64,000 bases of DNA, taken from NCBI GenBank assembly GCA_036852015.1, contig JAANDG010000326.1, positions 62,001 to 126,000 on the forward strand, read 5' to 3'. Source of the DNA: Pelodera strongyloides (taxonomy: Eukaryota; Nematoda; Chromadorea; Rhabditida; Rhabditidae). The notes under the pieces are model-generated. The model ran no database searches and was not told the DNA's origin. It saw only the letters and a list, made by a program, of their open reading frames with translations. Below, piece by piece: positions 36,601 through 59,684 of this stretch. A program made the position numbers and the translations under genes. Every line of letters begins with the position of its first letter. Positions within the stretch are counted from its first letter, which is position 1.

Positions 36601-39600
36601 AACAATTCACAAAAGATGGGAATCAATTGTACAGCACCCGATTCAGTACACTATCCATACCGCTTTAAAGTAGCAGTCATCAATCAATATTCAAATTTAA
36701 AAAAAAAATTAAAAATATGAACTTTATAGATAAAGTAAATAGAGAATAACACTGCCCACCTTCCACGCGTCCTTATCCTTATCTTCCTTCTCGTCCTCTA
36801 CATCCTCCTTCTCATCGTCCTAAACAAAATAATATTTCAACAATTAAAGCGAAATACCGGTCGGTTTTAGAAACATAACCAGTAGATCAGCATTCTTATG
36901 CAGCGTACGCAAATGAACATGAATTAGAATAAAAAATAGAGTTAAATTCGAGCAAATTAGCACTAATAAGTAAGAATTCAGACCCCAATGTTTCAAGCGC
37001 TTTATAATTTGCCTCAATAAAAAATCGAGTTAAATACGAGCAAATTAGCACTAATACGTCAGAATTCAGACCCCAATGTTTCAAGCGCTTTATAATTTGC
37101 CTCAGAAGTCCATTCGACGTGGTCCCAACGGTTACGATATCATTTGTCTTACAAATGAATTCGTGGTTGCACTTCAGTTTACGAGCGGCGGATCCCGAAT
37201 AAAATAAATGGACTTTACTAGCTTTATTAATTTATTAGCTAAAGCTAAACGATAACATATGCTCTATTGGGCGTAAATAAGACGCTCAAATCTTTATTAC
37301 TATACCTTTTCCTGTTCCGCATCCGATCCCTCCTCCTCCAGTTTCCTCAGCTTATCGTCCCATCCAACAAGGTCTTTTGCCAAAAGACTCTCTCGAGTAA
37401 GGGTCACCTGAGAAAAGGAAACTAGTAAATGCGTTATATCAAGAACCTACCAGTTCATCTTTCAAGTCACACGACGTGTCCATTTTCCCCTTTAACGCGA
37501 AATACCAACCGGTTTTTGAAACACAACTCAAATATCAGCCTTCTTATGCAGTTATGCTAAAAAAAAAGGTATATTTGGGGTCTATTTTTTTATTCAAATT
37601 TATGCCCATTTGCATATGAAGCATAGGAAAGCAGGGAGTAGTTGATGCGTTTCAAAAACCGGCCGGTATTTCGCTTTAATAAGGAAATTCGATCCCCAAC
37701 AATAAGCTCTTTCGACATACTGTTTCGTTATTTTGGCCTCCACATATTGCAGGAAAAGCCGAAAAGCACACGGCAAAGTTAGCATTCCGGATTCTGAATT
37801 CGAAAAGAAAACTATTGAAAAAGAAAGCATACCTTCAGAGTAACAAGACATCCGGCTGTAATATCGTGTTTGTCATCCTCACCTTGAACTAAAATAAAAG
37901 CATTACATACTCTTACCCTATCCTTACGCATTCAGGAAAATGGTACTGGAATTAAAAAAACGAGACTGTCACAGAAGAAAATGGGTGGAAAAGCATAACA
38001 TTGTGTTAAAGTGGTATAACATCCGGATATCACAACATATGAAATGCAGTCGTCCATCACACGCTTCAAAAACTGGCCGCCATAACGCTTTAAAATAAAA
38101 GTCCTACCTTCAAACGAAGTGTCAATCTTAAGTTGTGGCATGGAAGAGAGAACCACCAGCACATCACGGTACTCGTAATCGTCCAAAGTACTAAGGAGCT
38201 GAAACCGCAAACAAATTAATAATAAAACCAGCAATTCTGCAGCCATTGAACATAAACCAAAACAACCATTGAATATAAACCAATACAGTAAAAGACATGA
38301 ATATCCCTATTATCATATTTATCTACGTCCACGTTTACTTAGTTCATCATTGAAGCAAGAACACTTGCGTACATACTACATAGTAACATTTGACGATAAA
38401 ATTTCACATGGATAGAACCCCTCCAGAGGGAAACAACCAAAAGGGAGAAGTACACATCAATAACAATAAACATATGGTATAATACACAAAACATACCTGT
38501 CTCCTCTTAGCATCATCCAAACGCGCCAGTTGGGCACAAGACTTAATCGCCTGCTGAAAATATGCAGAAATATTTATGAGACACAATGCATGAACAAAAA
38601 AAATTCGTTGCTAACTTTTTTTCCAATATAAATTTATAAATACATACACTCAACATACTCAACAGTTCATACAAATTCAGAAATTCAGATGCCAGTGAAA
38701 AGTCAATGTTGCAGGTGCATGGTAAAATAAAAACGCTTTTTGCGCTACGTTCCTTCGGCTGTACGTGCCTCTCATGGCTGAAACAAAAAATTCAATTTTA
38801 AAATATAAAGCCAACTTACGCGTCGCATCGAGAACAGTGTATGCTCGGTGATATGGGGCAGTTGGAGAAGTGGGTTATTCTTTGGCCACAGTCCCTGCAA
38901 AAAAGAACGTCATGAATATTTTTTTTTTAATTTTTACAAACTAAAAATTCGCGTTGAAGTGAAAGACTGCAACTATTCTTCCCACTAGTTGTGTCCCATT
39001 AAAGTGGGAACCATGTGTGCAATAACAGCGCGCAGAGCACCAAACGGCACGACCAAACATGCGAATTCTCAAAATTTACATACAAATCCCAAAACAAAAC
39101 ACCCACCTGCACAATCATGGGCATCAAACGAAGAATGTTCTCCATTGTTGAAAATGGCACTTTGACCTAAATGGGCGGTTATTCAACCGCCGAGAAAAAT
39201 GCTGATTTTGACAGGCTCACATTTTCCACATAGAATAAAAGTTACAAAATCAACACAAGTACAACTCACTGAAGACTGAGAGTCATTAACAACATACTAT
39301 GATGGTAAAAGCAAATAAAAGTACCTGCGAATAAAACGACATTTGTTGCGAGCACGAGATCATTTCTTCAATTAAACGCAAACAACGATTGATGATATAC
39401 CTAAAACAAAAAAAAGTATGTAAAGGTTCTGTCGTTCTGTTATTGTATGCTACTGTTAGCCACAGTGAAAAATATTGCATTATTTATTATTATCACGCCA
39501 AAATGTGTACCAAGTGAACTGAGTAAAGAAACTATGAATTGAGTGACGAAAGTAAACAAACATAAACATTTCACAAAATTGTCAGTCTTAAAGTCTTAAA

Positions 39601-42600
39601 AATCATAACCAACGTACTCTTGATCTTGTTCCAGAGCCTTGCTTTCGAGTGGAGTGCGGCTTAGGTAAGCATGAATCAGGATACGAGCCTAAGTACAATT
39701 TAAAAATTAGTATATATTAGCAGTAAAATCACAAAAATATATTCTTTCAGACCTTTTCTAATAAACTTTTCACAAAATATTCTAATAAAAAATAAAAACA
39801 GGTTGTAAATTAAAGATCTAAGGAAACTGCGAAGCAAGAATAAATAGCAAAATAAAATACGAACTAGAAATGCTGAAAGCGGTAACTAACCCTTAGCAGC
39901 AATTATCAACATCAACTGCTCTGATCCTCAGGTGCGCAGCGCGGAAATGCGTAGCCGCGTCCGCGGGAAAAGGTTGCAAATTTGCATTGAAAAATTCGAA
40001 ACACAGAGAATCCTCTTTTCTGCGTCTCAACTTTTCCCATGTTAAAAATCCCTCTTCTCGGCGGACGCGGTTACGCATTTGCGCGCCTGAGAATGCAGTG
40101 GCTGCAGAAAGAAGATAATTAACCCAAAACACCTACTTTCAGTGCATAAGGTAGACAAAGCGGACGTTCCTTCTTATTTTCACCCAGATTTGAGAACTGC
40201 TTCATCAGGCTGAAAACAAATAATATTATTACATTATTATTTAAGTATACATCTTTATTGCAGTGGAGCAACAAGCAACTCATGGGAAGAACGAAGAAAC
40301 TGAAAAACTCTCTGCTCAGTGCTCCCACACAAATATTTTTGCAGGCAGATTAAGCTATACACAAAACGCACGAAAATACGCTACATGCTACATTACGGAT
40401 TACACTGAAGAGCCACATACATACTAAATAGCCACATACAAACATTGCTTTCTTTGACTGTCTTTGTGCGTAATAAATTATTATTAGTAATTATTTTATT
40501 TAAATCAATTACAAAATCAGTGGAACAATAAATATAAATAAATAAATAAATCACCGAGGAAGTTCGACATCATCGGTCTCCCGTTCAACAATCTCCTTAT
40601 TGTACTGCTTCCAGAATTCGAAAGAACCAGCCAGAATCATCAGCATTCCTACATAATATAACATTATTCATATAAACAAAAAAAACATAAACAAAAAAGG
40701 AAGAATATAAAATCGTACGTGGTAGCTAAACGAAAGTAGCTACTGGGTTGGGTGGAGCTAGGATAAGTCGACTCATTATGTGTACTCTATTAAAGCGAAA
40801 TACACGCTGGTTTTTGAAACGCATCATGCACAGCTGAATTCCTACGTATTTATGCAAAGTTGCTCGAATTGAGCTCGATTTTTTAGTCTGCAAAAGCCGC
40901 ATATGAATGATGGTGTACTCGGTGTTTCAAAAACCGACCGGTATTTCACTTTAACACTGAACGAGGTAGGGTTAAAGGGCATGTCAAGCCTGATTCACAG
41001 ATATTCTATAACACGCTGTCACAGCTACCGTAGTTTACACAATTTCTCTCGCGCTCTCCTCTTTTTCTTTGCTGACTTAAACAAATTTCTCTCGCGCCCT
41101 CCTCTTTTTCTTTGCTGTCTAACAGCAAACGGTCCTGCGGCAGAGAATAGTTCTGAGTTTGTTCACACGACTCGAATCCCATACTGAAGGAGTTTTTTGG
41201 AGGGGTTTGAAATCGTTTTTCTTCTTACATGAAAGTTTTTGTTTATTTTTATTTTCACTTTCCTTAGCTTCAAAAGGCAAGCTTTTTTCTGAGCCCAACA
41301 TGCAAAACCGGCTTGACAGTCCCTTTAAATGTTAAAACTTCAACAACAAACTCACGGTTGAGCTCCATCTTAGGTGTCCTGTGAAGAAAGTAGTAGAACA
41401 ATTGCGTGGTATCGATGAGCACCTTGTCCACATTGTACTTAATTGAATTGTACCACCAGATACCCTGAAACGGAAGCAGCGTTAAATTCAACAACATCAC
41501 CGCCTATCACCATCGTAGTAGAATTTTACAGTTTATAGCTTTAGTATAAATCTTCGCATATATCCTTTTTGATACAAAAGGGCATACTTAGATAAATCAC
41601 CTAATCACCTCATTGTCAGTCTGGGCAAAAAAATACGCGGAGCACAAATACAGCTCTCATATTATTATAATAAAACGGTCTAACTAACCCTTGCCGCTGG
41701 ATAAACAAGCACATACTAGTCAAGGTTAACGTGAAATTATTTTCTTGAATGATGTAAATAAACGCATCGCATGAGGCAACAAAAATTAATTAGATAAAAA
41801 AAACTTACCACGACAACAGGCAAAATGACCATAAAGACGAGACCGTAAAAGGCCAGCACCCAGAGTCCGTACTCTTTCGAAACTAGCCACTTCGGGAGAG
41901 CAATTCCAAAGGTAGTGGCTAAAAAAGAACGTTTAGAATCTGAATTTCTGAATATTGAAAGATTAAAGCAAAACGGCGACCGGTTTTTGAAACACATCGA
42001 GAAGTCCAGCATTATTATGCAAATGAACATAAATCAAAATCAGAATAAAAAAATCGAGCTAAATTCGCATAAATGCGTAAGAATTCAGTTGTTCACGACG
42101 AGTTTCAACAAAAACCGGCTGTTATTTAGCTTTAATACTTAACACACTTATCTGGGGATTTAATAATGCCACGCCCAACCTAAGTGGTTGGTTTATATTC
42201 AGGGGTACAAGCGCCTCCGCGTGAAATAGCTAGCATATGTATAAACTTTAGAGTTCGTTATTTTTCCAGCTACTTACTACTGGTATAGTGGTAAAGCTAA
42301 ATAAAAATGTCCTTGCAAGTGAAAATGTTTCACGAGGTTTATAAACCTGGGGTGAGGAGTGAACAGTTGTTGATCTAGATGTGGCACCAACGAAGAAGAT
42401 TAAAATGCAAAATTCATCAACAATCAAGCAAAGCTCACCAGTTGGTCCGTCAGGGTTTCCGTACTTTTCCCAGTTTTCTCTAGCCTCGTCGTCTGTCAGA
42501 GCCTGATAAGCCTTGGCTAGTTTGTCGAACGTTTCAGCATCACCACCACTAAAAATAGAAAATAAGCAAACCCATTCAAAAGAATAAATTGATCGGAAAG

Positions 42601-45047
42601 GGTAAATAAACATTAATGATTAATCTAGTGGCATTCAAAATCCCACATAGCGTGGGTAAAGAAAATTAGAAGCAAATAGAAAGAATAATAAAACGCAGGT
42701 AGCTATAACTGTGCAGTTCCTGTGAAGGTGTCAAGTCCTTTCTTTGGTAATACCTACACTTGTATTCTATAGTATCTAATTGTGTTGTTGTTTGTTTCTT
42801 TATTTATTTGTTAATAAAGATTTTGAATAATAGCAAATAAAGCTACCAATTGCAATCTTAAAAAATAATAAAGCGAAAAATTAAAAAATTAAAATTAAAA
42901 CAGACCGGTCAGGGTGAAACTTCTTCGACAGCTCACGGTATTTTTTCTTTACTTCCGTAACATCGGCGCCCTAAACAAACAAATCGTTTGGCAAATTAGT
43001 GTGGTAAGTAGCATAAACACGTTATTATGCTTGGTTTCAAAAAAAAAAAACAGGTGATATTATGTAACAAGAGTAACACACATCATATGTCAGTGATGCC
43101 ACTGCACAAAAACAGAACAAACTTCCGATATATTTAGTAACAAATGAAAGAAAACATACGCTATCCAGGTCAAGAATTGCGTATGGGTTGTACTCTTCGT
43201 GGGTGGACTCGATACTGGATACCTTTTGCACGAGCCAGAGGAAGGCCAACCATGCAACTGAAATGAGGGGTCTAATCAATAAGCAAAGCGCAGAATAGCG
43301 CACCAGCCAGGGCATAAAACTCGTCGGGAAAAGCTCAAAACCATCCAAATATGCATTGCATGTAGTTTCCGATACTTTATTATTCTAATCCCGGCGGTGG
43401 TATGATACGATTTCTGATTTTCACCATACCTAACATTCTAATCCCGGCGGTGGTATGACTACCAGCTCAAGACCACCGTCTAAAATTATGCGATGCTAAT
43501 TCGGATTGCACCAGCACACTCCAGGCATTCCATATTATAATGGGGTTTCCTGTATGCGATTCGCACTTGCGACAAACCGCTGTCCATGTTCAAGTCAATG
43601 TTCAAATGCAACTGAATGTAACGTTTGACATGGTCCTGCAGCGAAGTGCGATCAAGTGTATCATATCCCGTACTATTTGAAATAGATCCGTACTAGATAC
43701 TCGCTGCGGGACCTAGATTTACATCGACTGACAGGACAGCGGTTTGTCATTTACGACTTGCGCATGAATCGCAAACATGTCATTTTCGCAAGCGAATCGC
43801 AAACATGGAAACCCCAAACAAAAAACTTTGGTTTCGTTACGATTTCGATTTCCCTGGAGAGATCGCCCTTCCGAGGCCCTATTCACCAACTAACCGGGTG
43901 CCCTCCCAGAGGCCGTATTCACCAATACGCAGAGAACCCTCCCTGGTCTCTACAGGGAGCTAACGAGTGCGTAGAGAGTGCGAGAGCAGAAGAGATTCAG
44001 AGCGCTCCCTGTGTGTTGGTGAAAACGGCCTCAGGTATAAGTGGAGGTGGAGGGGCGAGGGGAATGAGAAATAGCATGTATTTAAACTTATACATGGACA
44101 AAACACAAACGCACCGAGAAGTCCAACAATCTTGATCACTTTTGTTGTAGTCTGCCATGGCTTGTTTTTCTCCTTATTCTCACGTTTCACTTGACAACCC
44201 TCGCATTGGCATTCACGCACGTCCACCTTGCGTTCTTCTATAACTGAGGTCAAAGTAAGTAAACCATATCCAAAAAGTTAAAATAATCACTAATAACTAC
44301 GTGTGCATTAGTGTACTACACGTGATTAGCGGTACTTCATAAAATATGGTTTTACACGAAAATGTCACGACAAGGTAAATTACGATTAGTAAACTGTGGA
44401 CGCAGAGAACCAGAGGCCAATTACTCCCTGGGGACAGAAAATTGCATCCTAATGTGAGAGACGCAGAGAAAAAGTCAGGGAATTCCGGAATTCCCCATGG
44501 GGAATTGAGTGGTGAATATGGCCTCAGGATACTAGGGAAAGAAAATCATGGGTAGGGTGAAAAAACCGCAAGTACCTATCAACGCCGGAACTGTTCTAAC
44601 TTCTCACCTTTCTTTCCAAACCAAGGGAAGAAGAAATAGGTGCACGGGATGAGGATGAGGGCGTAGAACGAGATCAAAACATAGTAGAACGTGTTGCCCA
44701 CCTAAAAAGAGATGATACGAACAGAGCTTCTTCCGACCCCCAATATAAGATGCTTATATGAATATGAAAGAACAGTCATACGGATTTGTTCGATACTTAC
44801 AATTACGGTGATGGCGGATGGCCACGGCCACTCAATGGCTAATGAATATTTTGCATCATTTTCATCATATTGATCACATTTTAATGTGTTAATAATAATA
44901 CTAATATTAGGTGGCATGGAATAATGTGTGTATCATGACAACTTCTAATCATTGCCTATCGTGTGAATTTCAGGATAAAAAAAAACGCAATATGTGCCTA
45001 GTAGTATTGAAACAGACCTCATCGTACTCAAATTCTGCTCGGGCCAT
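33660..45047 (-). CDS. SEC63: SEC63, ER membrane J-protein of the translocon
   Basis: Sec63 recruits BiP/Hsp70 to the Sec61 channel through its lumenal J domain. The exons (minus) are 45047-45018, 44701-44608, 44243-44115, 43257-43160, 42970-42906, 42548-42439, 41918-41809, 41464-41356, 40648-40555, 40209-40137, 39688-39618, 39400-39325, 39166-39107, 38894-38820, 38553-38497, 38198-38108, 37888-37833, 37407-37306, 36819-36760, 36309-36136, 35818-35759, 35621-35462, 35174-35071, 34621-34517, 34159-34091 and 33716-33660. The sum is 2289 nt, or 762 aa (human 760). In order: start MARAEFEYDE, TM1 at about 12-35, TM2 at about 76-98, J domain with HPD at 136-138, GNPDGP, TM3 after FGIALPKW, the Sec63/Brl helical domain, a Lys/Ala-rich then acidic linker, the C-terminal block EWWWLTLAFNDKK, and an acidic tail ending DDDE. 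All introns are GT-AG. Exon 15 has a tandem acceptor CAGCAG (start 38553 or 38550). It is divergent from CDC5L. Confidence 0.97.
33725..33790 (+). other. tRNA-like B-box sequence in a SEC63 intron
   Basis: TATGGCTACATTTTCGAG then GAGGTCCTGGGTTCGAAC resembles A and B boxes, antisense to SEC63 intron 25. No full cloverleaf could be drawn; a SINE fragment is likely. Confidence 0.3.
33870..33935 (+). repeat. Dispersed repeat R2 (second copy near 10380-10445)
   Basis: GACCGCGTATTTCAGGCGGG, then GCGGAGCTCAGATCTCTTGC and GGTCTAACC. The same order with few changes occurs at about 10382-10445 (GACCGTGTATTTCAGGCACG to CCGGTCTAACC). Confidence 0.75.
34929..35071. mobile_element. Inverted-repeat element whose end supplies a SEC63 donor site
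   Basis: GGTAGGGATTT (34929-34939) pairs with AAATCCCTACC (35061-35071), with imperfect pairing further inside. The right terminus coincides with the exon 23 donor (ACG|GTAGGG on the minus strand). Confidence 0.5.
36847..37105. mobile_element. MITE family T1, copy with internal duplication
   Basis: TTAA then AGCGAAATACCGGTCGG at the left. A phrase of about 78 bp (AATTAGCACTAATA.. to GCTTTATAATTTGCCTCA) occurs twice, at about 36955-37022 and 37033-37103. In SEC63 intron 18. Confidence 0.7.
37496..37675. mobile_element. MITE family T1, full copy
   Basis: Ends CGCGAAATACCAACCGG and CCGGCCGGTATTTCGCT, TTAA on both sides (37492-37495, 37676-37679). In SEC63 intron 17. Confidence 0.88.
39927..40091. 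mobile_element. MITE family M4 (GC-rich ends), SEC63 intron 10
   Basis: The left end CTCAGGTGCGCAGCGCGG, followed by AAATGCGTAGCCGCGTCCGC, pairs with the right end GCGGACGCGGTTACGCATTT and GCGCGCCTGAG. A second copy lies at 61408-61557 in foxQ2 intron 2. The AT-rich core TTGCAAATTTGCATTGAAAA is shared. Confidence 0.88.
40794..40950. mobile_element. MITE family T1, full copy
   Basis: AGCGAAATACACGCTGG to CCGACCGGTATTTCACT with TTAA on both sides. In SEC63 intron 8. Confidence 0.88.
41967..42131. mobile_element. MITE family T1, full copy
   Basis: AGCAAAACGGCGACCGG to CCGGCTGTTATTTAGCT with TTAA on both sides. In SEC63 intron 6. Confidence 0.85.
43541..43815. mobile_element. Inverted-repeat element with TGGGGTTTCC ends
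   Basis: TGGGGTTTCCTGTATGCGAT with GACAAACCGCTGTCC in the left arm, and GGACAGCGGTTTGTC with GCGAATCGCAAACATGGAAA CCCCA in the right. About 275 bp, in SEC63 intron 3. The termini resemble family M2 but the interior differs. Confidence 0.75.
44412..44525. mobile_element. MITE family M3, copy
   Basis: GAGGCCAATTACTCCC (worn) to GTGGTGAATATGGCCTC; internal CATCCTAATGTGAGAGACGC. In SEC63 intron 2. Confidence 0.8.
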
Positions 45048-46882
45048 GTTTCCTGGCTAGTTGAGCAGCTTGGACTGAGTCAATCAGCCGCTTACGAGTG
45101 TTTACCCGTCTGAAACCGATGCAAAATTTTGTGGGTGTACGAGCTGAAATTTTGTATGAGCGCCCGACCAGCTAAAGCGTGTGCAAAGCGATAAGGGTCA
45201 AGAAAGATGAACAAAATTCAAGAAATATGGGCAGATTCAAGACGCTAAACTCCAAAAGAAAAAAGTTCAAGTTCCCGCATTTTGGCAAAAAGCAGACCCA
45301 TTCGAAAGACTTTGAAAGGTGCATTATTCAACTAGGAAAGATCTGATTGCGCTCGGAATACCGTTGAATCGGCTAGAAACCTTGAACAAACTTTCCGATT
45401 GCCGGCACCATCATCAAACATGCCCGCCATATGGTGTATGCAAATTTTTCGCCAGAAAAATTCCAAATGGCGCGCTACACCGTAGTCTCAAAATGCATTA
45501 CGGACAAAACGCTTCGGGACGCAATATTTTATTATTTTGAAACACATACACCTTTCACTTTGGTAGGCATTTTTGGAGAACGGCTAACTAAAGCCTACGC
45601 GATCGTACAGATGACGAAAGTTACACTTGCAATTGCGATTCTAAATGTACCTCAAATATAGTGGGGTTTCCAAGTATCCCAAAAATTCGGTGTGACTCTG
45701 TCAATACTACCGTATTTCTGCACGAAACTTGTATATATAATATGAAAAATTAAAATAATTTTATCGTGTAGTTCCAAGATACGGTAACTTTCCAGCATAC
45801 TTGCAAACCCCATAAACCTATTCTGGATTATTTGGCTAACGAGATGAATACTATGCTAAACTTTATAGTCTCGTTGTTACTTTTATGTAAAAACATAAAT
45901 TATGAAAAGATTTGCGTCGCATTTACTAAGTTGTTAACAGACATATGAACTCATGTTTGAAAGTGAGCATGATAGAGTAGTGTGCTGAAAGTAAATACTT
46001 GTATCCCGAAAAAAAACTCTTTTATTGAAGATATCAACATAAACAAGGCACAGGTCCACTTAAAAAAGTTTCCCCAATTTTTCTGTGATAAATCTCCCAG
46101 ACTACTCTAATGTGGCTGTTAAGACCGGTTTGCTTAGTATGCAAAATTGGGGAAGATATACACGAAAGAAGATCCTCGGAAATGTACCGCAGTTGAGCTT
46201 GAAAATGCGTTTCTGAGCAGTGTGTTGCATAGTAAAATTCTTGTTGATACTGGTTTAATAAATGTTAACATATTTGCCTTGGTTTTCAACCCGGTGCATG
46301 TCCAGAAACCCGTTTTTGGCTATTTCTGGGCGCTGAGTACGGTTTCTCATGTAGTTGCAAAGTTACGGCAGTTTTTCTATGCGAAAGAAAGTCGGCCGTA
46401 CTTGGAAGCCCCATACTTCTCTTCAACGGTCCATTGTTCTAGTTTTACACTAAGCTACACCTCTCTTATTAATATTACATAAAATCAAATGTTCGATGTA
46501 GAAGTACATGTTCGAAAGTTCGAACTGTGTATTATGTGAAACCTGCATCGTTTTTTGCCGGAACGGAACGGTTTCCGTAACTGACGCGCGGAGATTAGCT
46601 CCGCCCTTTTATGTGCTCGATGATCGAAGTCGAGTTTCGTTTTCGTCGATCTGTTGTTACTTGTTTCTTTTTCATTCATTCTTTGCCGTGTTTTTTCGTT
46701 ATGGTGTTACATGTTTTGAGCGCAACATGCTTCAAACAGACCAGATACACGCATAATAGCCGCCGTAAGCCCGTTTATTATGCGTGCATTTTATAGCTGC
46801 CTTTTTCAAGGGATTCAAGGCGCTGATGTATTTCAATATAGCTTTTGCTATAGTGGAAATTTTCAGGTAATCGAAACGTAAG
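45048..46882. promoter_or_regulatory. Divergent SEC63/CDC5L intergenic region
   Basis: About 1.8 kb between two head-to-head ATGs, so it must hold both promoters. It contains an M2 MITE (45659-45814). TTTCAG lies 62 nt upstream of the SEC63 ATG (minus strand, 45110-45115) and just upstream of the CDC5L ATG (46861-46866). These may be trans-splice or 5' UTR acceptors. I could not identify a TATA box with confidence. Confidence 0.55.
45659..45814. mobile_element. MITE family M2, copy
   Basis: GTGGGGTTTCCAAGTAT to ATACTTGCAAACCCCAT, internal AATACTACCGTATTTCTGCA. Confidence 0.82.
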
Positions 46883-56783
<9,901 letters not shown>

Positions 56784-57286
56784 GTACGTAAGTATCCGAG
56801 CCTATGAAGTATAAGTTATTTAAAATAGGGGGTTTCTTCCTTCTTTGCTGTTTGTTATCTTTTATTCGTTAAAGCGGCATAACATCCGATTTTTGGGTCC
56901 TTGATAGTGTTTACGTGGACCATCTCAGCTTACATCGCTATAACTGATAATCGTCGTATGGAAGCGTTTCAACTTTTTCAACTTTATTGCATCTCGATTT
57001 ATTTTGTTTCTTTATATGTTCCATTATTTTTGTTATTGCTTTTACTACAGTGTTTTCCTGCTGATGTTGTTGTATTTTAAGCCCGATAGTGTATTTTTAA
57101 GCTTTTGAGTTAACTCGAGTTATTTTGAAATTGCCTATAGTTTTATTGTTTACAAATAATGTATTTGTTGGTTGTCTAATATTTGATCTTGAGAAGTGGT
57201 TGCTGGTAATTTTTGTTAAGAAAACTGAGTTTTGTGGAATACTAAGTGAGTACTTGTATACAAGTATAAAGTATAAAATGATGTTA

Positions 57287-57292
57287 AATAAA
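57287..57292 (+). terminator. Candidate poly(A) signal of CDC5L
   Basis: AATAAA about 0.5 kb after the stop, followed by GT-rich sequence (CTTGTTGGAGTTTGGAG). This is a plausible 3' end; earlier signals cannot be excluded. Confidence 0.4.
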
Positions 57293-57299
57293 CTTGTTG

Positions 57300-59684
57300 G
57301 AGTTTGGAGTTTGTTGTAGTTTTTATTGTACACTTGCATGGGGAACATTTCGTTTGCAGGGTTAGTATTGTAGGGTAAATTTAAGTCTGTAAAACATAGA
57401 AAGTCGTAAAGGTTCAAATGTCAAGTTGTCAAGCACGGTTTTTATTCAATGTACCTAATTGTACGTTTGCAGCCAGTTTTCCATTCGTCTGTCCCTTTAA
57501 ATTTTACATTAGCATATGGCATTTTGTCGAATTTGGGTTTGGATATTGCGTGCGCAAGTAGCTCTTTACCTGAACGGGGGCTAAATGCAGATTGGTAAAT
57601 ATTTGGAAACAATGTTTCCAAAACTAATAAATAAATAAAGCATAGGAATGTGCGGCGTCGCGTGTAAAGGAGAGCGCAAGTTTGATTTTAATTGCGTGGA
57701 ACTACACTTGAAATTGAAGTGTTTTTATTGGACTTATTCTGATTGTGGGAAGAAGAATTTTCTTATTAAAGGATAGCAGTCACTCCAGTTTACTTGAATT
57801 TAGTAAAGACCAAAGAAAAATTACCAAGGGGGTGAACAAGCGCGGGAATGAAATAGTGATATGCTGCAGCCGCAGTTATGTATGCAGATAAAATAATTCA
57901 CCGAGTACACCAACATTTCTTTTGCGCGCTCTAATGACAAATTATTAAATTAAATAAAAAGCATGCAAATTGGCATAAATGCGTAAGAATTCAGTTGTGC
58001 GATCCAAAAACCGGCCGGTATTTTGCTTTAAAGCAGTAAATGTGGTGGTAGGTGTGTACACTTATACATCGGTCTTTATATGAAAATGTTTATCTACAAT
58101 TTTCATGATTTCTGCTCATATCATTTTTCCAATTCTTTACCTCACCTACAAAGCAGAGTCATCTATGCAAAACCCCCAATAATTGAGTGGATTATATAAC
58201 TTTGTAACTCATCAAACTGCTATTCATGCTTGTCTAGTGGTTGATTGAACAAAGAAAAGGGGACAATCAAGGGATCCCGAGATGTTTTATGAATGATCTC
58301 TTTTCCTCATTTCCTTAGTTTGCGCACACACTCGGCGCAAATATTTTAATAAATTGGGTTTTGACGCTGAGCTTTCTACGTATTACACGGGGACAATCAG
58401 GCCATTGTGAGGGTTTAGGGCCTAAGGCTTAGGGCTTAGGGCCTCTAAGGGATGAGAGGCATCCTCCTTACAAGGTTAAATGAAATCCCCTTTGTTTGGC
58501 TTTTGAGGACATACGACATAGAGGCAGACAAGCAAACTTAAAACGAATGAACGCAAAGGCTATTTGTGCACTTATGATTTTGTTGAAAAGCTGCCTGATT
58601 GGTATATTCCTCTTCGATCTTCAGATATAATGAACTGAAGTACATCCAGTACATGAGTTGGGTAAAAGGTGCGCTGCGCCTTCGATATATCTACGCCAGA
58701 ACCTCTCAGCCCAGGTGGCGTGGCCCAAAAAGAACCGGGTAACTTTGTTTGCAGCTCGGGTAGTAAGGTCCCCTGGGCCCTTGGGTAGCGTAAGGTGCCC
58801 TAGGCCCTAGGCCCTGGGGTTGCTTATCTAATGCTAGCATAAAGCCTAATGAGTGTTTGTTAGTTTCTTGTGTCAATTTAGGGAACAATCGTCGTTTCCT
58901 GTTTTCTGTGCCGTATGGCTAAGGGAAGCTGGCTGGTACCAATGTTGAACAATGGTGCTCAATGGTGTCCAACCCTTGTGCACCATTGTTGTGGGGTGCA
59001 CACCAATTGTCTACCCTTTCCTAATTAATTGCGCGTGTATGATTTGAAGTTTGAGGTAGCAATTTGGCGCTGAAGAAGTTTGTGTTTTGTTTCTTATTGA
59101 AATGATTCACAAATAGGTAGCCGCAGCTTAGTAATCATTATCATGCCACTGATGATAATAGATAATACTATACTATACACAGATTTGCTGATAATACACC
59201 AAGCGAAACATGCATAGTTTCCCAATAAAATCCATAGAACATAAAGTAAATATTTATTCTATTTGCAGATGTATTAATCTAAATCTATAAGAAAAATGTG
59301 GTAACTATATAATAAAAAGTTGTCGAATCATTCATGAGTGTGAGAACATTTCAATTTATGTCGGGTAGATAAAAGTAATGAAAAAAATATAACTATCTCC
59401 GAAACCTAACTAGTGCAGTATAAATATAGCGAATATGTTTAGAATTTCGGTCTTAGGTCGAGCGACCACATCGCGTACTTCTGGGGTACGGCACTATAGT
59501 CTATAGTTCTATCGTTGTGCAATAAAATTTCATAATTTTTCAAAAATGTCTCATCATATCATACCACATGTCTATTCCTTCCAAACAATAAAATGTCCCC
59601 GTTACGCCTTTTCGAACGACTATTCCTACATATTGATTCAAATTAAAACTAAATTGTGTAGACAACAGGGCCTGTTAAACATAG
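57300..59684. other. Intergenic DNA between CDC5L and foxQ2 3' ends
   Basis: No exon supported. It holds the right end of a T1 MITE (AACCGGCCGGTATTTTGCT then TTAA, to about 58034), degenerate TTAGGC/TTAGGG-like runs at 58410-58445, and a CCTAGGCCC-rich patch near 58760-58815. Confidence 0.55.
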
